A stretch of 25,170 nt of DNA from Paludibacter sp. (GCA_030655595.1 JAUSNQ010000155.1:1-25170), one strand, 5' to 3'. Positions 9,807-18,579 are shown, counted from the stretch's first letter. Translations and numbers: made by a program. Notes: generated by a model from the sequence alone, not told the origin.

Positions 9807-10355
9807 ATGAAAAAGCATAAAGTTGAAGAAAAGCCAGAGCAGAAAGAGCCCATATTAGATCAGGAAGTTGAGATGACTTCAGAAGAGACAGCAGAACGGA
9901 TTATCGCTGATATCGAGAGTTTGAATCAGGAAGTCTCTGAATTAAAAGACAAAAATTTGCGATTGATGGCTGAGTTCGACAATTTCCGCAAAAGAAGTTT
10001 GAAAGAGCGCGGAGACATGATTAAATATGCTGGAGAAGAAGTCCTCATAAGAATCCTGCCCCTCGTAGATGATTTTGAACGTGCGCTTCAAGCCATGGAA
10101 ACATCGGAAGATGCTCAAGCAGTTAAAGACGGTGTGGATTTAATTTACTCCAAATTTATTTCATTTTTGTCGGAAAGCGGAGTAAATCCTATTCCAACAG
10201 AAAACGAGGTTTTCAACACAGATTTACACGAAGCAATAACAACTTTTCCAGCTCCTTCAGAAGATTTAAAAGGAAAAATAATTGACTGTGCTTCTAAAGG
10301 CTATACCCTCAACGACAAAGTGATTCGTTTCGCTAAAGTAGTAGTTGGAGAATAA
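9807..10355 (+). CDS. grpE: GrpE, nucleotide exchange factor of DnaK
   Basis: Cytoplasmic co-chaperone that releases ADP from DnaK. The 182-aa protein has the family layout: a charged, variable N-terminus (1-35), a long coiled-coil helix (about 35-85) containing the hallmark LMAEFDNFRKRSLKE, a four-helix region with LPLVDDFERAL, and the C-terminal beta domain ending GYTLNDKVIRFAKVVVGE, equivalent to the usual GY-x(n)-RVLRPA-x-V-x-V signature. The ATG at 9807 is the only reasonable start. It is followed 24 bp later by dnaJ, so the two form an operon. dnaK is not adjacent, which is common in Bacteroidota. No CIRCE-type repeat was seen upstream, nor a TAnnTTTG box. Confidence 0.95.
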   Translation: MKKHKVEEKPEQKEPILDQEVEMTSEETAERIIADIESLNQEVSELKDKNLRLMAEFDNFRKRSLKERGDMIKYAGEEVLIRILPLVDDFERALQAMETSEDAQAVKDGVDLIYSKFISFLSESGVNPIPTENEVFNTDLHEAITTFPAPSEDLKGKIIDCASKGYTLNDKVIRFAKVVVGE

Positions 10356-10379
10356 AACAAAACAAAAATTCAAACAAAC

Positions 10380-11534
10380 GTGTCGAAAAGAGATTATTAC
10401 GAAATATTGGGTGTAAGCAAAACAGCCTCTGCAGAAGAAATTAAAAAAGCATACCGTAAAAAGGCCATTGAATATCATCCCGATAAGAATCCCGGCGATA
10501 AGGCTTCTGAAGAGAAGTTCAAAGAGTCGGCAGAAGCTTATGAAGTCTTGAGTGACCAACAAAAGCGCCAACGATACGACCAATTCGGTCATGCCGGAGT
10601 AAACGGAGCATCCGGAGGCGGTGGATATGGTGGTGGCGGTATGAGCATGGATGACATTTTCTCACACTTTGGAGATATATTCGGCGGTCATTTTGGTTTT
10701 GGAGGAAACTTTGGAGGAGGTGGAAGTCGCGGCGGCAGCAGAGTCAGAAGAGGTTCAGATTTAAGGGTCAAAGTAAAACTCACCCTGGCTGAAATTGCAA
10801 CCGGCGTTGAAAAGAAAATCAAAGTTAAGAAATTAGTCCCTTGTCAGCACTGCAACTCAACCGGCGCAGCACATGGTTCTGAATCAGCAAGTTGTACCAC
10901 CTGTCATGGTACCGGTCGGGTAACCCGTGTTCAAAATACCATTTTGGGACAAATGCAAACCCAATCTGAATGTCCCACCTGCCACGGCGAAGGTAAAATT
11001 ATCAAAGACAAATGCGCACATTGTAATGGAGAAGGCATTGTAAGAGAAGAAGAAGTAATCAACATCAACATCCCGGCAGGTGTAATGGAAGGCATGCAAC
11101 TTTCCATGAGTGGCAAAGGAAATGCTGCCCGTCGTGGTGGTGTTAACGGGGATTTATTGATTTTGGTAGAAGAAGAAACCCACCCTCATTTAATCCGTGA
11201 CGAGAACGATTTGATTTATAATCTATTGATAACTGTTCCTCAAGCAACTTTGGGTGGCTCCATTGAAGTGCCTACTGTTGATGGCAAAGTCAAGGTGAAC
11301 ATCACGCCAGGCACACAACCGGGGAAAGTATTACGACTTCGCGGCAAAGGATTACCGAGTGTAAACAGATATGGCACCGGTGATTTATTGGTCAACATCG
11401 GGGTTTATGTTCCTGAAAATTTGAGCAAAGAAGAGAAAGCCATCATGGAGAAATTAAGCAAATCACCCAATGTTGAGCCCAATGCTTCTGCTTCAAAAGA
11501 TTTTTTCGCCAGATTTAGAAATATGTTTGAGTAA
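10380..11534 (+). CDS. dnaJ: DnaJ (Hsp40) co-chaperone
   Basis: Type I J-protein of 384 aa that delivers clients to DnaK and stimulates its ATPase. Seen: J domain 1-70 with HPD at residues 33-35; a Gly-rich and Phe-containing linker about 75-125 ([18 protein letters not shown]); a zinc-binding domain with four cysteine repeats ([32 protein letters not shown]); and two C-terminal substrate-binding domains. The first zinc repeat has Ser where the consensus CxxCxGxG has Gly, but all eight cysteines are present. The start is GTG at 10380; the residues following, [11 protein letters not shown], match the family N-terminus. Second gene of the grpE-dnaJ operon, closed by the terminator at 11580-11609. 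Confidence 0.96.
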   Translation: MSKRDYYEILGVSKTASAEEIKKAYRKKAIEYHPDKNPGDKASEEKFKESAEAYEVLSDQQKRQRYDQFGHAGVNGASGGGGYGGGGMSMDDIFSHFGDIFGGHFGFGGNFGGGGSRGGSRVRRGSDLRVKVKLTLAEIATGVEKKIKVKKLVPCQHCNSTGAAHGSESASCTTCHGTGRVTRVQNTILGQMQTQSECPTCHGEGKIIKDKCAHCNGEGIVREEEVININIPAGVMEGMQLSMSGKGNAARRGGVNGDLLILVEEETHPHLIRDENDLIYNLLITVPQATLGGSIEVPTVDGKVKVNITPGTQPGKVLRLRGKGLPSVNRYGTGDLLVNIGVYVPENLSKEEKAIMEKLSKSPNVEPNASASKDFFARFRNMFE

Positions 11535-11579
11535 TTTCTGCATAACAATTCCACAAACCAAGCAAATTGTACAAATATT

Positions 11580-11609
11580 AAAGCAGCCACATTACAGGCT
11601 GCTTTTTTT
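11580..11609 (+). terminator. intrinsic terminator after dnaJ
   Basis: AAAGCAGCC (11580-11588) and GGCTGCTTT (11597-11605) form a perfect 9-bp stem with an 8-nt loop, running directly into a T7 tract (11603-11609). It is 46 nt after the dnaJ stop, and the clearest rho-independent terminator in the window. Confidence 0.9.
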
Positions 11610-11642
11610 ATGTTTTGCTTATTTCTGTTCAAGTAAAAAGAT

Positions 11643-11650
11643 TAACTTTG
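11643..11650 (+). promoter_or_regulatory. sigma-ABfr-type -7 box (TAACTTTG) before the glucosaminidase gene
   Basis: Exact match to TAnnTTTG, placed between the dnaJ terminator and the GTG start at 11685. A TTTTG at 11613-11617 lies somewhat too far upstream (25-bp gap) to be an ideal -33 element. This is the only visible promoter for the tightly spaced genes down to 16424. Confidence 0.55.
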
Positions 11651-11684
11651 CAAGAAAATTTTCAACTGACAAACTGCAATATTC

Positions 11685-12593
11685 GTGAAAAAACTATTAA
11701 TATACCTTTTTGCTTTAGTTGCATCACTCACAGCAAGCGGGCGTACATTGAGTCCAAGTTATTTAGCTTACATTGAAGATTATCATCAAATCGCTATCAG
11801 GCAACAGCAATCTCATGGCATACCCGCCAGCATCATATTGGCACAGGGTTTATTGGAATCGGGTGCCGGAAATGGCAGGTTGGCTGTAGAAGCAAATAAT
11901 CATTTCGGCATCAAATGTCACGAATGGACGGGTGACAGAATTTTTCACGATGATGATGAAAGGAATGAATGTTTCAGAAAATACAGACGGGCTTCAGACT
12001 CATTTGAAGATCATTCCATGTTTTTGGTAAATCGGCCCAGATACAAGTCATTGTTTTTATTGAAGCCCACGGACTATGTCAATTGGGCGCACGGGCTGAA
12101 AGCTGCGGGATATGCAACAGATCCGGAATATGCCTATAAACTGATTCGATTGATTGAAAGATATAATTTGCACCAGTACGATACAATAAAAAAAGGATTA
12201 TTTGCATCAAAGGATGAAAAGCCAGATGTGATTCAAAATGTTGCTCTTGGAACGATACGCGCAGTGTACAAATCCAATTATATCAAAATAATTGTTGCTT
12301 CCCATATCGACACATACCCATCTTTGGCTCAGGAATTAAAAATTTCCGAAAGGAGACTCAGAAGATATAATGAAGTAGATGAAAATGCCATCCTGCAGCA
12401 AGGAGACATTATTTATCTTGCAAAAAAGAAAAAGAAAGCTGCTTATCCAAACCGCATTCACGTTGTAAGAAGGGGAGAAACACTTTATGGCATTGCGCAG
12501 ATTTATGGAATTCAATTGATTAGTCTTTACGAACTGAACGGTTTATCTTTTACGGAAGGAGCCTACATCGGTCAAATTTTAAAATTGCGTTAA
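11685..12593 (+). CDS. secreted glucosaminidase (muramidase-type peptidoglycan hydrolase) with LysM
   Basis: A 302-aa exported cell-wall hydrolase. Seen: signal peptide 1-19 (MKKLLIYLFALVASLTASG); a glucosaminidase domain (FlgJ/Auto type, PF01832) about 22-165 with the probable catalytic Glu58 in GLLESGAG, followed by NNHFGIKCH and the GYATDPEYA motif; a probable divergent LysM about 205-248; a basic KKKKK linker; and a clear C-terminal LysM (about 256-302: HVVRRGETLYGIAQ, LNGL, GQILKLR) that binds glycan chains. The family cleaves beta-1,4 bonds next to GlcNAc and is used in wall turnover or cell separation. The start is GTG at 11685, giving an immediate Lys-Lys signal peptide. Only 4 bp separate it from the next gene, so the two are probably co-transcribed. 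Confidence 0.9.
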   Translation: MKKLLIYLFALVASLTASGRTLSPSYLAYIEDYHQIAIRQQQSHGIPASIILAQGLLESGAGNGRLAVEANNHFGIKCHEWTGDRIFHDDDERNECFRKYRRASDSFEDHSMFLVNRPRYKSLFLLKPTDYVNWAHGLKAAGYATDPEYAYKLIRLIERYNLHQYDTIKKGLFASKDEKPDVIQNVALGTIRAVYKSNYIKIIVASHIDTYPSLAQELKISERRLRRYNEVDENAILQQGDIIYLAKKKKKAAYPNRIHVVRRGETLYGIAQIYGIQLISLYELNGLSFTEGAYIGQILKLR

Positions 12594-12597
12594 AAAT

Positions 12598-12888
12598 ATG
12601 CGCCGAAGAAACACCGAACTAATCCGTGATGTTATCCAACAGTTTCTCAAACAAAAGAAGTTAGAAAAACCGCTGTTTGAAAAGCGCATTATTGACGCCT
12701 GGCCAGAGGTTTTGGGTAAAAATATTGTTGCATATACATCAGAATTAAACATCAAAAACAAAACGCTGTATGTCAAAATATCATCTGCTGTTTTGCGACA
12801 TGATTTATTTATTTCCAGGGCAAACATCGTTGAATCACTAAACAATCATGTAGGCAGTCACGTTATTGATGATATCATTTTCAGGTAA
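12598..12888 (+). CDS. DUF721 / DciA-like protein
   Basis: Small 96-aa cytoplasmic basic protein. The pattern 'RRRNTELIRDVIQQFL', then 'IIDAWPEVLGKNIVAYT', 'LYVKISSAVLRHDL' and a short C-terminal helix fits the DUF721 (DciA-like, PF05258) domain. DciA is known in other bacteria as a loader of the replicative helicase DnaB where DnaC is absent; whether the short Bacteroidota versions share this role is an inference. It starts 4 bp after the glucosaminidase stop and the TonB-dependent receptor starts 27 bp after it. Placement next to a wall hydrolase is unexplained; elsewhere in the phylum DUF721 genes often lie near recF. Confidence 0.8.
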   Translation: MRRRNTELIRDVIQQFLKQKKLEKPLFEKRIIDAWPEVLGKNIVAYTSELNIKNKTLYVKISSAVLRHDLFISRANIVESLNNHVGSHVIDDIIFR

Positions 12889-12915
12889 AACCAACTTAAT
12901 TGTAATTCACAACAA

Positions 12916-15402
12916 ATGAAAAAAATACTCCTGATTCTTATGAGTCTGGTATCTCTTTATACTATCGCTCAAAATTACACCATCAGCGGATATATTACAG
13001 ATGAAAAAAGTGGTGAAACCCTCATCAACGCATCAGTTTACGACATCAATACAAAAAAAGGAACCGTTGCCAATGTGTATGGATTTTACTCGCTGACATT
13101 ACCGAAAGGAGTTGTTGACTTACAATATTCTTATGTTGGTTACAGCACACAATCTCAGAAAATTAACCTGAGAAAAGATACAATTATCAACATCCGTTTC
13201 AAAGCGTCGATCGACCTGCAGGAAATCACGGTAATTGGGCATCAACGCATAACCGGCGTACAGTCGACCCAAATGAGTGCTGTTGAAGTTCCAATCAGTC
13301 AGATAAAATCGGTCCCAACACTTTTCGGAGAAGCTGATTTAGTGAAGGCTTTGCAACTATTACCCGGTGTACAGTCGGGCTCCGAAGGTTCCACCGGGAT
13401 GTATGTGCGTGGTGGCGGACCAGACGAAAACCTCTTCCTGTTAGATGGCATTCCGGTCTACAATGTGAATCACATGGCCGGATTTTTCTCGGTTTTCAAT
13501 CCGGATGCGGTTAAAAATGTGACTTTATACAAAGGAAGCTTTCCTGCCCGGTTTGGTGGTCGATTGTCTTCTGTCATTGATGTCAGGATGAATGACGGAA
13601 ACGACAAGGAAATCCATGGAAACATCAGCATTGGGGCTATTTCTTCGAAAATAAATATCGAAGGACCCATCATCAAAGAAAAAACGACCTTTAATGTCTC
13701 GGCACGTAGAACTTATTCCGATTTATTACTGCAACCCATGATTTATCTTGCAGCACAGCAAAACTCTTCAAGTGACGGAAATTTGTCGGCCGGTTATTAT
13801 TTCTATGATTTGAATGCGAAAATAAATCATAAATTCTCGAACAACGACAGATTGTACCTGAGTTTATACATGGGTGATGATGTCATTTATACGAATTTCA
13901 GAAACAGTTATTCATCGGGACCTGATTATGATCATGAGAACACGAGTTATGTTTCTTCTTCCAGGATGAAATTGAACTGGGACTGGGGCAATATTGTCAG
14001 TTCACTCCGCTGGAATCATCTGATCAACAACAAACTCTTCATGAATACGACTGCAGCTTTCACCCGTTATCGTTTCGACATGGGTGTAGGTATGGAATCA
14101 AGAACAACCATTTCAAATCCGGATTCGGTAGTGAAAGAATCAACTGATATTTATTTTGGCTATAAATCAGGCATTGAAGATTACACCCTGAAATTTGATT
14201 TTGATTATGCACCACACCCGAATCATGATATTAAATTCGGGGCTAATTACACTTTTCACACTTTCCGTCCGGGAGTTTCGGTAACTCAATTTAGTACAAA
14301 AAACAATGATTTCACCTTCAATTTTGATACAATTTTTGGAGACAAGGATGTGTACTCACACGAAACTATGCTCTATGCAGAGGATAACATCTCCATCGGG
14401 TATGCTTTAAAATTGAATTTGGGTTTGCATTACTCATTCTTCAACGTACAGGAAGTAACCTATCACTCCTTACAACCCAGAGCAAGTATGCGTATGCTGA
14501 TAAACGACGATTTCTCGTTCAAGGCAGGATATGCGGCCATGAGTCAGAACGTGCATCTGTTATCGAATTCTTATGTCAGTCTGCCTACCGACCTCTGGGT
14601 GCCCGTCACAAAACGCATTGAGCCCATGCGTTCTCACCAATACTCAATCGGGGCATTCTACAATCTGAATGACTTGGTTGATTTATCAATCGAAGGTTAT
14701 TATAAATCGATGCACAACCTGATAGAATACAAGGATGGCGCATCATTTCTCGGCTCGAGTACCGGATGGGAAGACAAAGTGGTGATGGGTGACGGATGGT
14801 CGTACGGCATTGAATTACTCGCGCAAAAAACCATCGGTAAAACTACCGGTTGGGTTGGTTATACCTGGGCGAAATCAGAAAGACTGTTCGACCGTCCCGG
14901 ACAGGAATTGAATTACGGCAGGGTCTTCCCGGCTAAATATGATCGTCGGCACGACATCAGCATTGTTGCTTCACATAAATTCAGCGAAAAATTTGATCTT
15001 GCCGCAACTTGGGTATTCAGCACCGGAAATACAGGAACACTGGCCATGCAACACTATGCGGCAGGGACTGTTCCCGAATCAAATACTTACTGGTATTACG
15101 ATACTCCGCAGCACATAACAGGAGAAATGGATTACATCAGTAGCCGAAATAATTACCGATTTAACCCTTACCATCGCATGGACATCGGGATGAATTTTCA
15201 TAAAAAGAAGAAATACGGCACACGTACCTGGAATATCAGTATTTATAATGCATACAGCAATAACAATCCATTTTTTGTATATGTAAAAACAAGCGCTATC
15301 TGGAATCCAGTTACATATCAAGAAGAAATTACCAAAAAGTCTTTGGTACAGGTATCTGTTTTCCCTATTATTCCATCTGTTAGTTATAGTTACAAATGGT
15401 AA
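12916..15402 (+). CDS. TonB-dependent outer-membrane receptor with CarboxypepD-regulatory-like N-domain
   Basis: 828-aa active importer of the outer membrane, energised by TonB. Seen: signal peptide 1-19 (ending TIAQ); a carboxypeptidase-regulatory-like beta domain about 20-105 (YTISGYITDEKSGETL, IVDLQYSYVGY-like); a plug domain about 120-240 with the hallmarks LLPGVQSG, MYVRGGGPDENLFLLDG and a PARFGGRLSSVIDVR segment; then the 22-strand barrel ending SVSYSYKW. There is no SusD partner, so this is not a SusCD glycan system. The downstream gene encodes a DUF4249 lipoprotein, a recurrent partner of this receptor subgroup in Bacteroidota. The substrate cannot be read from the sequence. No promoter is visible in the 27-bp gap upstream, so it probably reads through from 11643. 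Confidence 0.93.
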   Translation: MKKILLILMSLVSLYTIAQNYTISGYITDEKSGETLINASVYDINTKKGTVANVYGFYSLTLPKGVVDLQYSYVGYSTQSQKINLRKDTIINIRFKASIDLQEITVIGHQRITGVQSTQMSAVEVPISQIKSVPTLFGEADLVKALQLLPGVQSGSEGSTGMYVRGGGPDENLFLLDGIPVYNVNHMAGFFSVFNPDAVKNVTLYKGSFPARFGGRLSSVIDVRMNDGNDKEIHGNISIGAISSKINIEGPIIKEKTTFNVSARRTYSDLLLQPMIYLAAQQNSSSDGNLSAGYYFYDLNAKINHKFSNNDRLYLSLYMGDDVIYTNFRNSYSSGPDYDHENTSYVSSSRMKLNWDWGNIVSSLRWNHLINNKLFMNTTAAFTRYRFDMGVGMESRTTISNPDSVVKESTDIYFGYKSGIEDYTLKFDFDYAPHPNHDIKFGANYTFHTFRPGVSVTQFSTKNNDFTFNFDTIFGDKDVYSHETMLYAEDNISIGYALKLNLGLHYSFFNVQEVTYHSLQPRASMRMLINDDFSFKAGYAAMSQNVHLLSNSYVSLPTDLWVPVTKRIEPMRSHQYSIGAFYNLNDLVDLSIEGYYKSMHNLIEYKDGASFLGSSTGWEDKVVMGDGWSYGIELLAQKTIGKTTGWVGYTWAKSERLFDRPGQELNYGRVFPAKYDRRHDISIVASHKFSEKFDLAATWVFSTGNTGTLAMQHYAAGTVPESNTYWYYDTPQHITGEMDYISSRNNYRFNPYHRMDIGMNFHKKKKYGTRTWNISIYNAYSNNNPFFVYVKTSAIWNPVTYQEEITKKSLVQVSVFPIIPSVSYSYKW

Positions 15403-15428
15403 TGCACCAAATAAATATTTTGTTTAAA

Positions 15429-16424
15429 ATGAACATCATGCAAACATTTCATAAAATTCTGATTCTCCTGCTGAGCACCATCCTTTTGGTGGCTTGTGAA
15501 AAAGAAATTGAATTCAAAGGTGAGATTTCAAATCCCATGATTGTTGTGAATAGCTATGTTTCTCCTGATTCGCTCGTTTATGCCCATTTAACCAAAAGCA
15601 AATTCTTTTTAAGTAGCAAAAAAGGCTTTGATTATGTGAACAATGCAGAGGTTTCAATCTATGTAAACAGCCAATTCAAAGAAAATCTGAATTTTACAGC
15701 AGACGGGATGTATCGGGGATCTTTCAAACCAATGGTTGGGGATACCGTTAAATTATTGGTCAAAACAGCTGGATTTGAAGATGTTGAAAGTGTTACAATT
15801 ATCCAGTCGCCATCTACTATTTTGTCTGTTGATACAACTATGGTAATCAAGTACAGAGACCTCGTCATCGAAGGAAAAGACACAATGGCTTGCTATTATT
15901 CAGGAGATGTTGATTTTAGAATAAAAATCAATGACAACGGGAATGAACAAAATTATTACAGACTAGTAGTGAAAAAACGATTTGAAAAATCAGTAGGTGA
16001 CGAAATAATAATTCAGGATTACTTCATAAGTTTCATTTTAGAAGGATTTGAAGATCAAACCGGCACTTTGCTTAACCTGTTTGAGGACTCGGGCAATTCT
16101 AGCGATCAACACCTGATAACCGATGAATTGTTCAACGGTAAGGAATTTATATTAAAATTTAAAACAGATTTTGATTATCTGGAAATATTCCCGGGATATG
16201 AAGATGATTATCCTTATTATGAAAGTAGTGATACCACGTATGTAATCATTAATCTTCAAACCATTTCAAAGGATATGTATCTTTATTTAAAGTCAAAAGA
16301 AAGTGCTGAAGGAGTATTCGACGGAATTTTCACCGAACCGGTTCAAATCTACAACAACATCACCAACGGCATAGGGATTTTTGGAAGTTATACCAACAAC
16401 CAAATTCAATACAAGTTGCGTTAA
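15429..16424 (+). CDS. DUF4249-family lipoprotein
   Basis: Probable surface or periplasmic lipoprotein of unknown biochemical role that accompanies TonB-dependent receptors. Seen: a lipoprotein signal peptide with lipobox LLVAC and the sequence ...CEKEIEFKG, then an all-beta segment with 'PMIVVNSYVSPDSLVYAHLTKS', typical of DUF4249, and a C-terminal half rich in Asp/Tyr (FPGYEDDYPYYESSDTTYV). The open frame begins at an ATG at 15396 that overlaps the receptor stop; however the lipoprotein signal begins best at the ATG of 15429 or 15438, so 15429 is taken. If 15396 is used the N-terminus would carry eleven extra residues, unusual for a lipoprotein. Its end is 5 bp from the convergent lipoate ligase gene, with no terminator between them. 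Confidence 0.82.
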   Translation: MNIMQTFHKILILLLSTILLVACEKEIEFKGEISNPMIVVNSYVSPDSLVYAHLTKSKFFLSSKKGFDYVNNAEVSIYVNSQFKENLNFTADGMYRGSFKPMVGDTVKLLVKTAGFEDVESVTIIQSPSTILSVDTTMVIKYRDLVIEGKDTMACYYSGDVDFRIKINDNGNEQNYYRLVVKKRFEKSVGDEIIIQDYFISFILEGFEDQTGTLLNLFEDSGNSSDQHLITDELFNGKEFILKFKTDFDYLEIFPGYEDDYPYYESSDTTYVIINLQTISKDMYLYLKSKESAEGVFDGIFTEPVQIYNNITNGIGIFGSYTNNQIQYKLR

Positions 16425-16429
16425 TCAGT

Positions 16430-17167
16430 CTATTTCTTTCTGTTCCACGAATCTGAACGGTATTTGTTGTCGGCAAGCAACTCAATTTCTGCCTGCGTCT
16501 GTGCGTCTATTTTGAAAACAGGAGGAAAACCCTCAACAATTTTCATCTTTTCAATAAATTTCTTCACAAATACTGCTGCTTGATAGTGCGGCAAATTATT
16601 TTCCTGTAAATAAGCATGGATGTTCTTAACCGGACTCGGAACGGATGCAATGCCTTTCAATTCGGGCCTGATTGTTTTGGGCGACAAACAAGCCGAGAGC
16701 ATTTCAAGGTCAGTGTCATACAAAAGAGTTCCATGATGCAATGTCCTGTTTGCAGTGATGTGTGCTGCGGTTCCGGAAATTTTAAACCCATCCGGCAACC
16801 AAAGATCTTTTCTTTTCCCAACAAGCGGAATCACCCCAAAATAAGTCAGGGCAGCAATCACAGGCTTCAGAAATTCGGCATTCAAACCAGTTTTCTTACC
16901 TGATTTATTCGTGATGAAGCTGTAATTCAGGTTTCCAAAGTCGTGATAGACAGCTCCCCCACCCGACATGCGGCGTAAAACAGGAATTGCATTTTGCTTG
17001 CAAAAATCGATGTCAACCTCATTCTCTAAAACCTGATTACATCCGATGATTACACAAGGAGCATTCACATAAAACAAAGCGAACTCATCTGAAATCCTGC
17101 CAAAAAGATATTCTTCAAGGGCAAGATGATAAGCAGGATCTTGTCGGTCGGAAAAGATTATGTACAT
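16430..17167 (-). CDS. lplA: lipoate-protein ligase family protein (short, single-domain)
   Basis: Cytoplasmic enzyme of the BPL/LplA/LipB family that attaches lipoate to lipoyl domains of 2-oxoacid dehydrogenases and GcvH. Seen: N-terminal ALEEYLF; RRMSGGGAVYHDFGNLNYSF (residues 65-84), the lipoate/adenylate-binding core; and FKISGTAAHI with the expected binding Lys129, followed by HHGTLLYDTDL. At 245 aa it lacks the C-terminal accessory domain of E. coli LplA (about 340 aa), as in many Bacteroidota ligases; transfer to non-cognate partners or need for a separate accessory protein cannot be excluded. It starts 6 bp after the stop of the substrate-binding lipoprotein gene, so it is the second gene of that minus-strand operon. 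Confidence 0.88.
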   Translation of the reverse strand: MYIIFSDRQDPAYHLALEEYLFGRISDEFALFYVNAPCVIIGCNQVLENEVDIDFCKQNAIPVLRRMSGGGAVYHDFGNLNYSFITNKSGKKTGLNAEFLKPVIAALTYFGVIPLVGKRKDLWLPDGFKISGTAAHITANRTLHHGTLLYDTDLEMLSACLSPKTIRPELKGIASVPSPVKNIHAYLQENNLPHYQAAVFVKKFIEKMKIVEGFPPVFKIDAQTQAEIELLADNKYRSDSWNRKK

Positions 17168-17173
17168 CTTATT

Positions 17174-18301
17174 TTATCTTAATTGTTCAGCAAATATCAA
17201 TTGATGTTCCGGCAAAATACCGGGATGCAAAATTGAAATCACATCGCGCAACAACAAATCAGGTCGCGCAACGGCACTTTCCCAATAGTCATTTGCACCC
17301 GATGGCAACATGCTTTTATTGAAATTATAGACCCGCTTGGTTACGACCGGCTGAAACAAAGCATGTTTCCTATCGGTTTTCACCAATTCATCGACCGTAG
17401 CATAATTGCAATTCAACCACACATCCGTATTCGAAAAGTTCATCAAGACAGTCTCAACAGTTAGGGGCAAACTGCCTTTTGTGGTATCGTTAACGTAAAA
17501 GTAATCCCCACCTGCATCTGCAAACAATTGAGCCATGAAACTTCCGCCACCCGGCATGTACCACGTCCCCCTGAAATTTGAACCCGACATGATCTTCGGC
17601 TTCTGTGCGACAGATTGCGCCTGAGATTTAATACTCAAATAAGTGTCTTTCACCTGATTAAAAATACTATCTGCCTGCTGCTCCTTTTGAAAAAAAACAG
17701 CTACAAATTTAATCCATTCAGCTCTTGCCAATAAAGAATTTTCCATCCACTCATTGTTATAAACAACCGGAATACCCGCCTGAATTACACGTTTTGCATA
17801 GGGGTCATCTTGTTTATAACCACTCATCATCAACCTATCCGGATTTAATTTGAGGGTTTTTTCTACATTGATATTGAAAGCATCACCCAAATCGCTTATA
17901 TTTCCCAATGCAAATTGCTCCCGCAAAAACGGGTTGTATATCAATTCCGGCGAACAAACCCCCTGCACCCGTGACAATTCATGCAACAAACCGAGGAATT
18001 CAAAATGTGTAGAAGACGTGACAGCTAAATTTTGAACCGGAACGAGTACCTTCACCCCATCCGATGGAATAACCACAGCCTCATCATCCACCAAATAATA
18101 CCTGGCAAAAACGAGTCCCTTTTGCCAGGGATTTAGCACAACAACTTCCTTGTAGTGAGGATAATTATAAATCTGAAACCCTTCTGCATAAAGCAATTGA
18201 AGGGTGTCGACTGAAAGATCCCGTTTTTTAGATTTTTGTTCGGTAACGCAAGAAGCAACGAGTATGAGTAAGCAAAAAATGCAGCAGAATTTCTGTTTCA
18301 T
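17174..18301 (-). CDS. BtuF/FecB-type ABC transporter substrate-binding lipoprotein
   Basis: 375-aa periplasmic-binding-protein-like lipoprotein (Peripla_BP_2 type, PF01497). Seen: lipoprotein signal with lipobox LVASC (Cys18); a first lobe containing 'VLVPVQNLAVTSSTHFEFLGLL' style strands and 'NVEKTLKLNPDRLMMSGY'; a long connecting helix about 195-230; and a second lobe with 'YMPGGGSFMAQLFADAGGDYF', a typical loop of the family. Members bind corrinoids, haem or iron chelates; the ligand here is unknown. Neither a FecCD permease nor an ATPase gene is adjacent; instead lplA follows after 6 bp. A -7 box lies 18 bp upstream of the ATG. Confidence 0.85.
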   Translation of the reverse strand: MKQKFCCIFCLLILVASCVTEQKSKKRDLSVDTLQLLYAEGFQIYNYPHYKEVVVLNPWQKGLVFARYYLVDDEAVVIPSDGVKVLVPVQNLAVTSSTHFEFLGLLHELSRVQGVCSPELIYNPFLREQFALGNISDLGDAFNINVEKTLKLNPDRLMMSGYKQDDPYAKRVIQAGIPVVYNNEWMENSLLARAEWIKFVAVFFQKEQQADSIFNQVKDTYLSIKSQAQSVAQKPKIMSGSNFRGTWYMPGGGSFMAQLFADAGGDYFYVNDTTKGSLPLTVETVLMNFSNTDVWLNCNYATVDELVKTDRKHALFQPVVTKRVYNFNKSMLPSGANDYWESAVARPDLLLRDVISILHPGILPEHQLIFAEQLR

Positions 18302-18318
18302 GGATAAAATTGAAAGGC

Positions 18319-18326
18319 CAAAGTTA
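18319..18326 (-). promoter_or_regulatory. sigma-ABfr-type -7 box (TAACTTTG on the minus strand) for the substrate-binding lipoprotein operon
   Basis: The plus strand reads CAAAGTTA, the exact complement of TAnnTTTG. It predicts a start near 18312 and a leader of about 11 nt before the ATG at 18301. The region 19 bp further upstream is T-rich but lacks a clean TTG. Confidence 0.55.
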
Positions 18327-18351
18327 CAAAATATTTTTATCAGATGGTTGA

Positions 18352-18579
18352 AAAAATGAACATTTACAGAATCTTTTCACTAGCAATGAAATAGACAAAA
18401 CGTCAACTGTCCGGAAATTCCGGATAGTTCAAACTGAAGGAAAAAGACAAGTTGAGCGCAATGTGGATTTTTACAACTTGGATGCGATAATCTCAGTTGA
18501 ATATCGCGTGAATTCAGTAAGAGCAACGCAATTTCGTCAATGGGCAACACAAGTCTTAAAACAATTTGCGACTTACTAA
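18352..18579 (+). pseudogene. internal fragment of a RhuM-family (Virulence_RhuM) gene
   Basis: Translated from the TGA at 18349, the frame reads KNEHLQNLFTSNEIDKT, then STVRKFRIVQTEGKRQVER, NVDFYNLDAIISVEYRVNS and VRATQFRQWATQVLKQFATY before a stop. The order 'HL-x-N-[IL]F', 'VQTEG-x-R', 'YNLDAIISVGYRVNS', 'RATQFR-x-WAT-x-VL' is the core of RhuM proteins (PF13310), here with Glu for Gly in SVEYR. There is no start codon and no N-terminal DNA-binding part, and the C-terminal half of the family (usually over 300 aa in all) is missing. Both ends are therefore deleted. RhuM function is poorly known; the genes are often found in genomic islands near toxin or Fic genes. The frame itself has no internal stop, so the decay is recent or the loss was by deletion only. 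Confidence 0.72.

Noticed and set aside
10610..10740. Glycine-rich repetitive DNA in dnaJ
   Set aside because: It is the normal G/F linker of type I DnaJ, not a mobile or CRISPR-like repeat.
15396..15428. ATG start of the DUF4249 gene overlapping the receptor stop
   Set aside because: Would add eleven residues before a normal lipoprotein signal peptide; kept as an alternative only.
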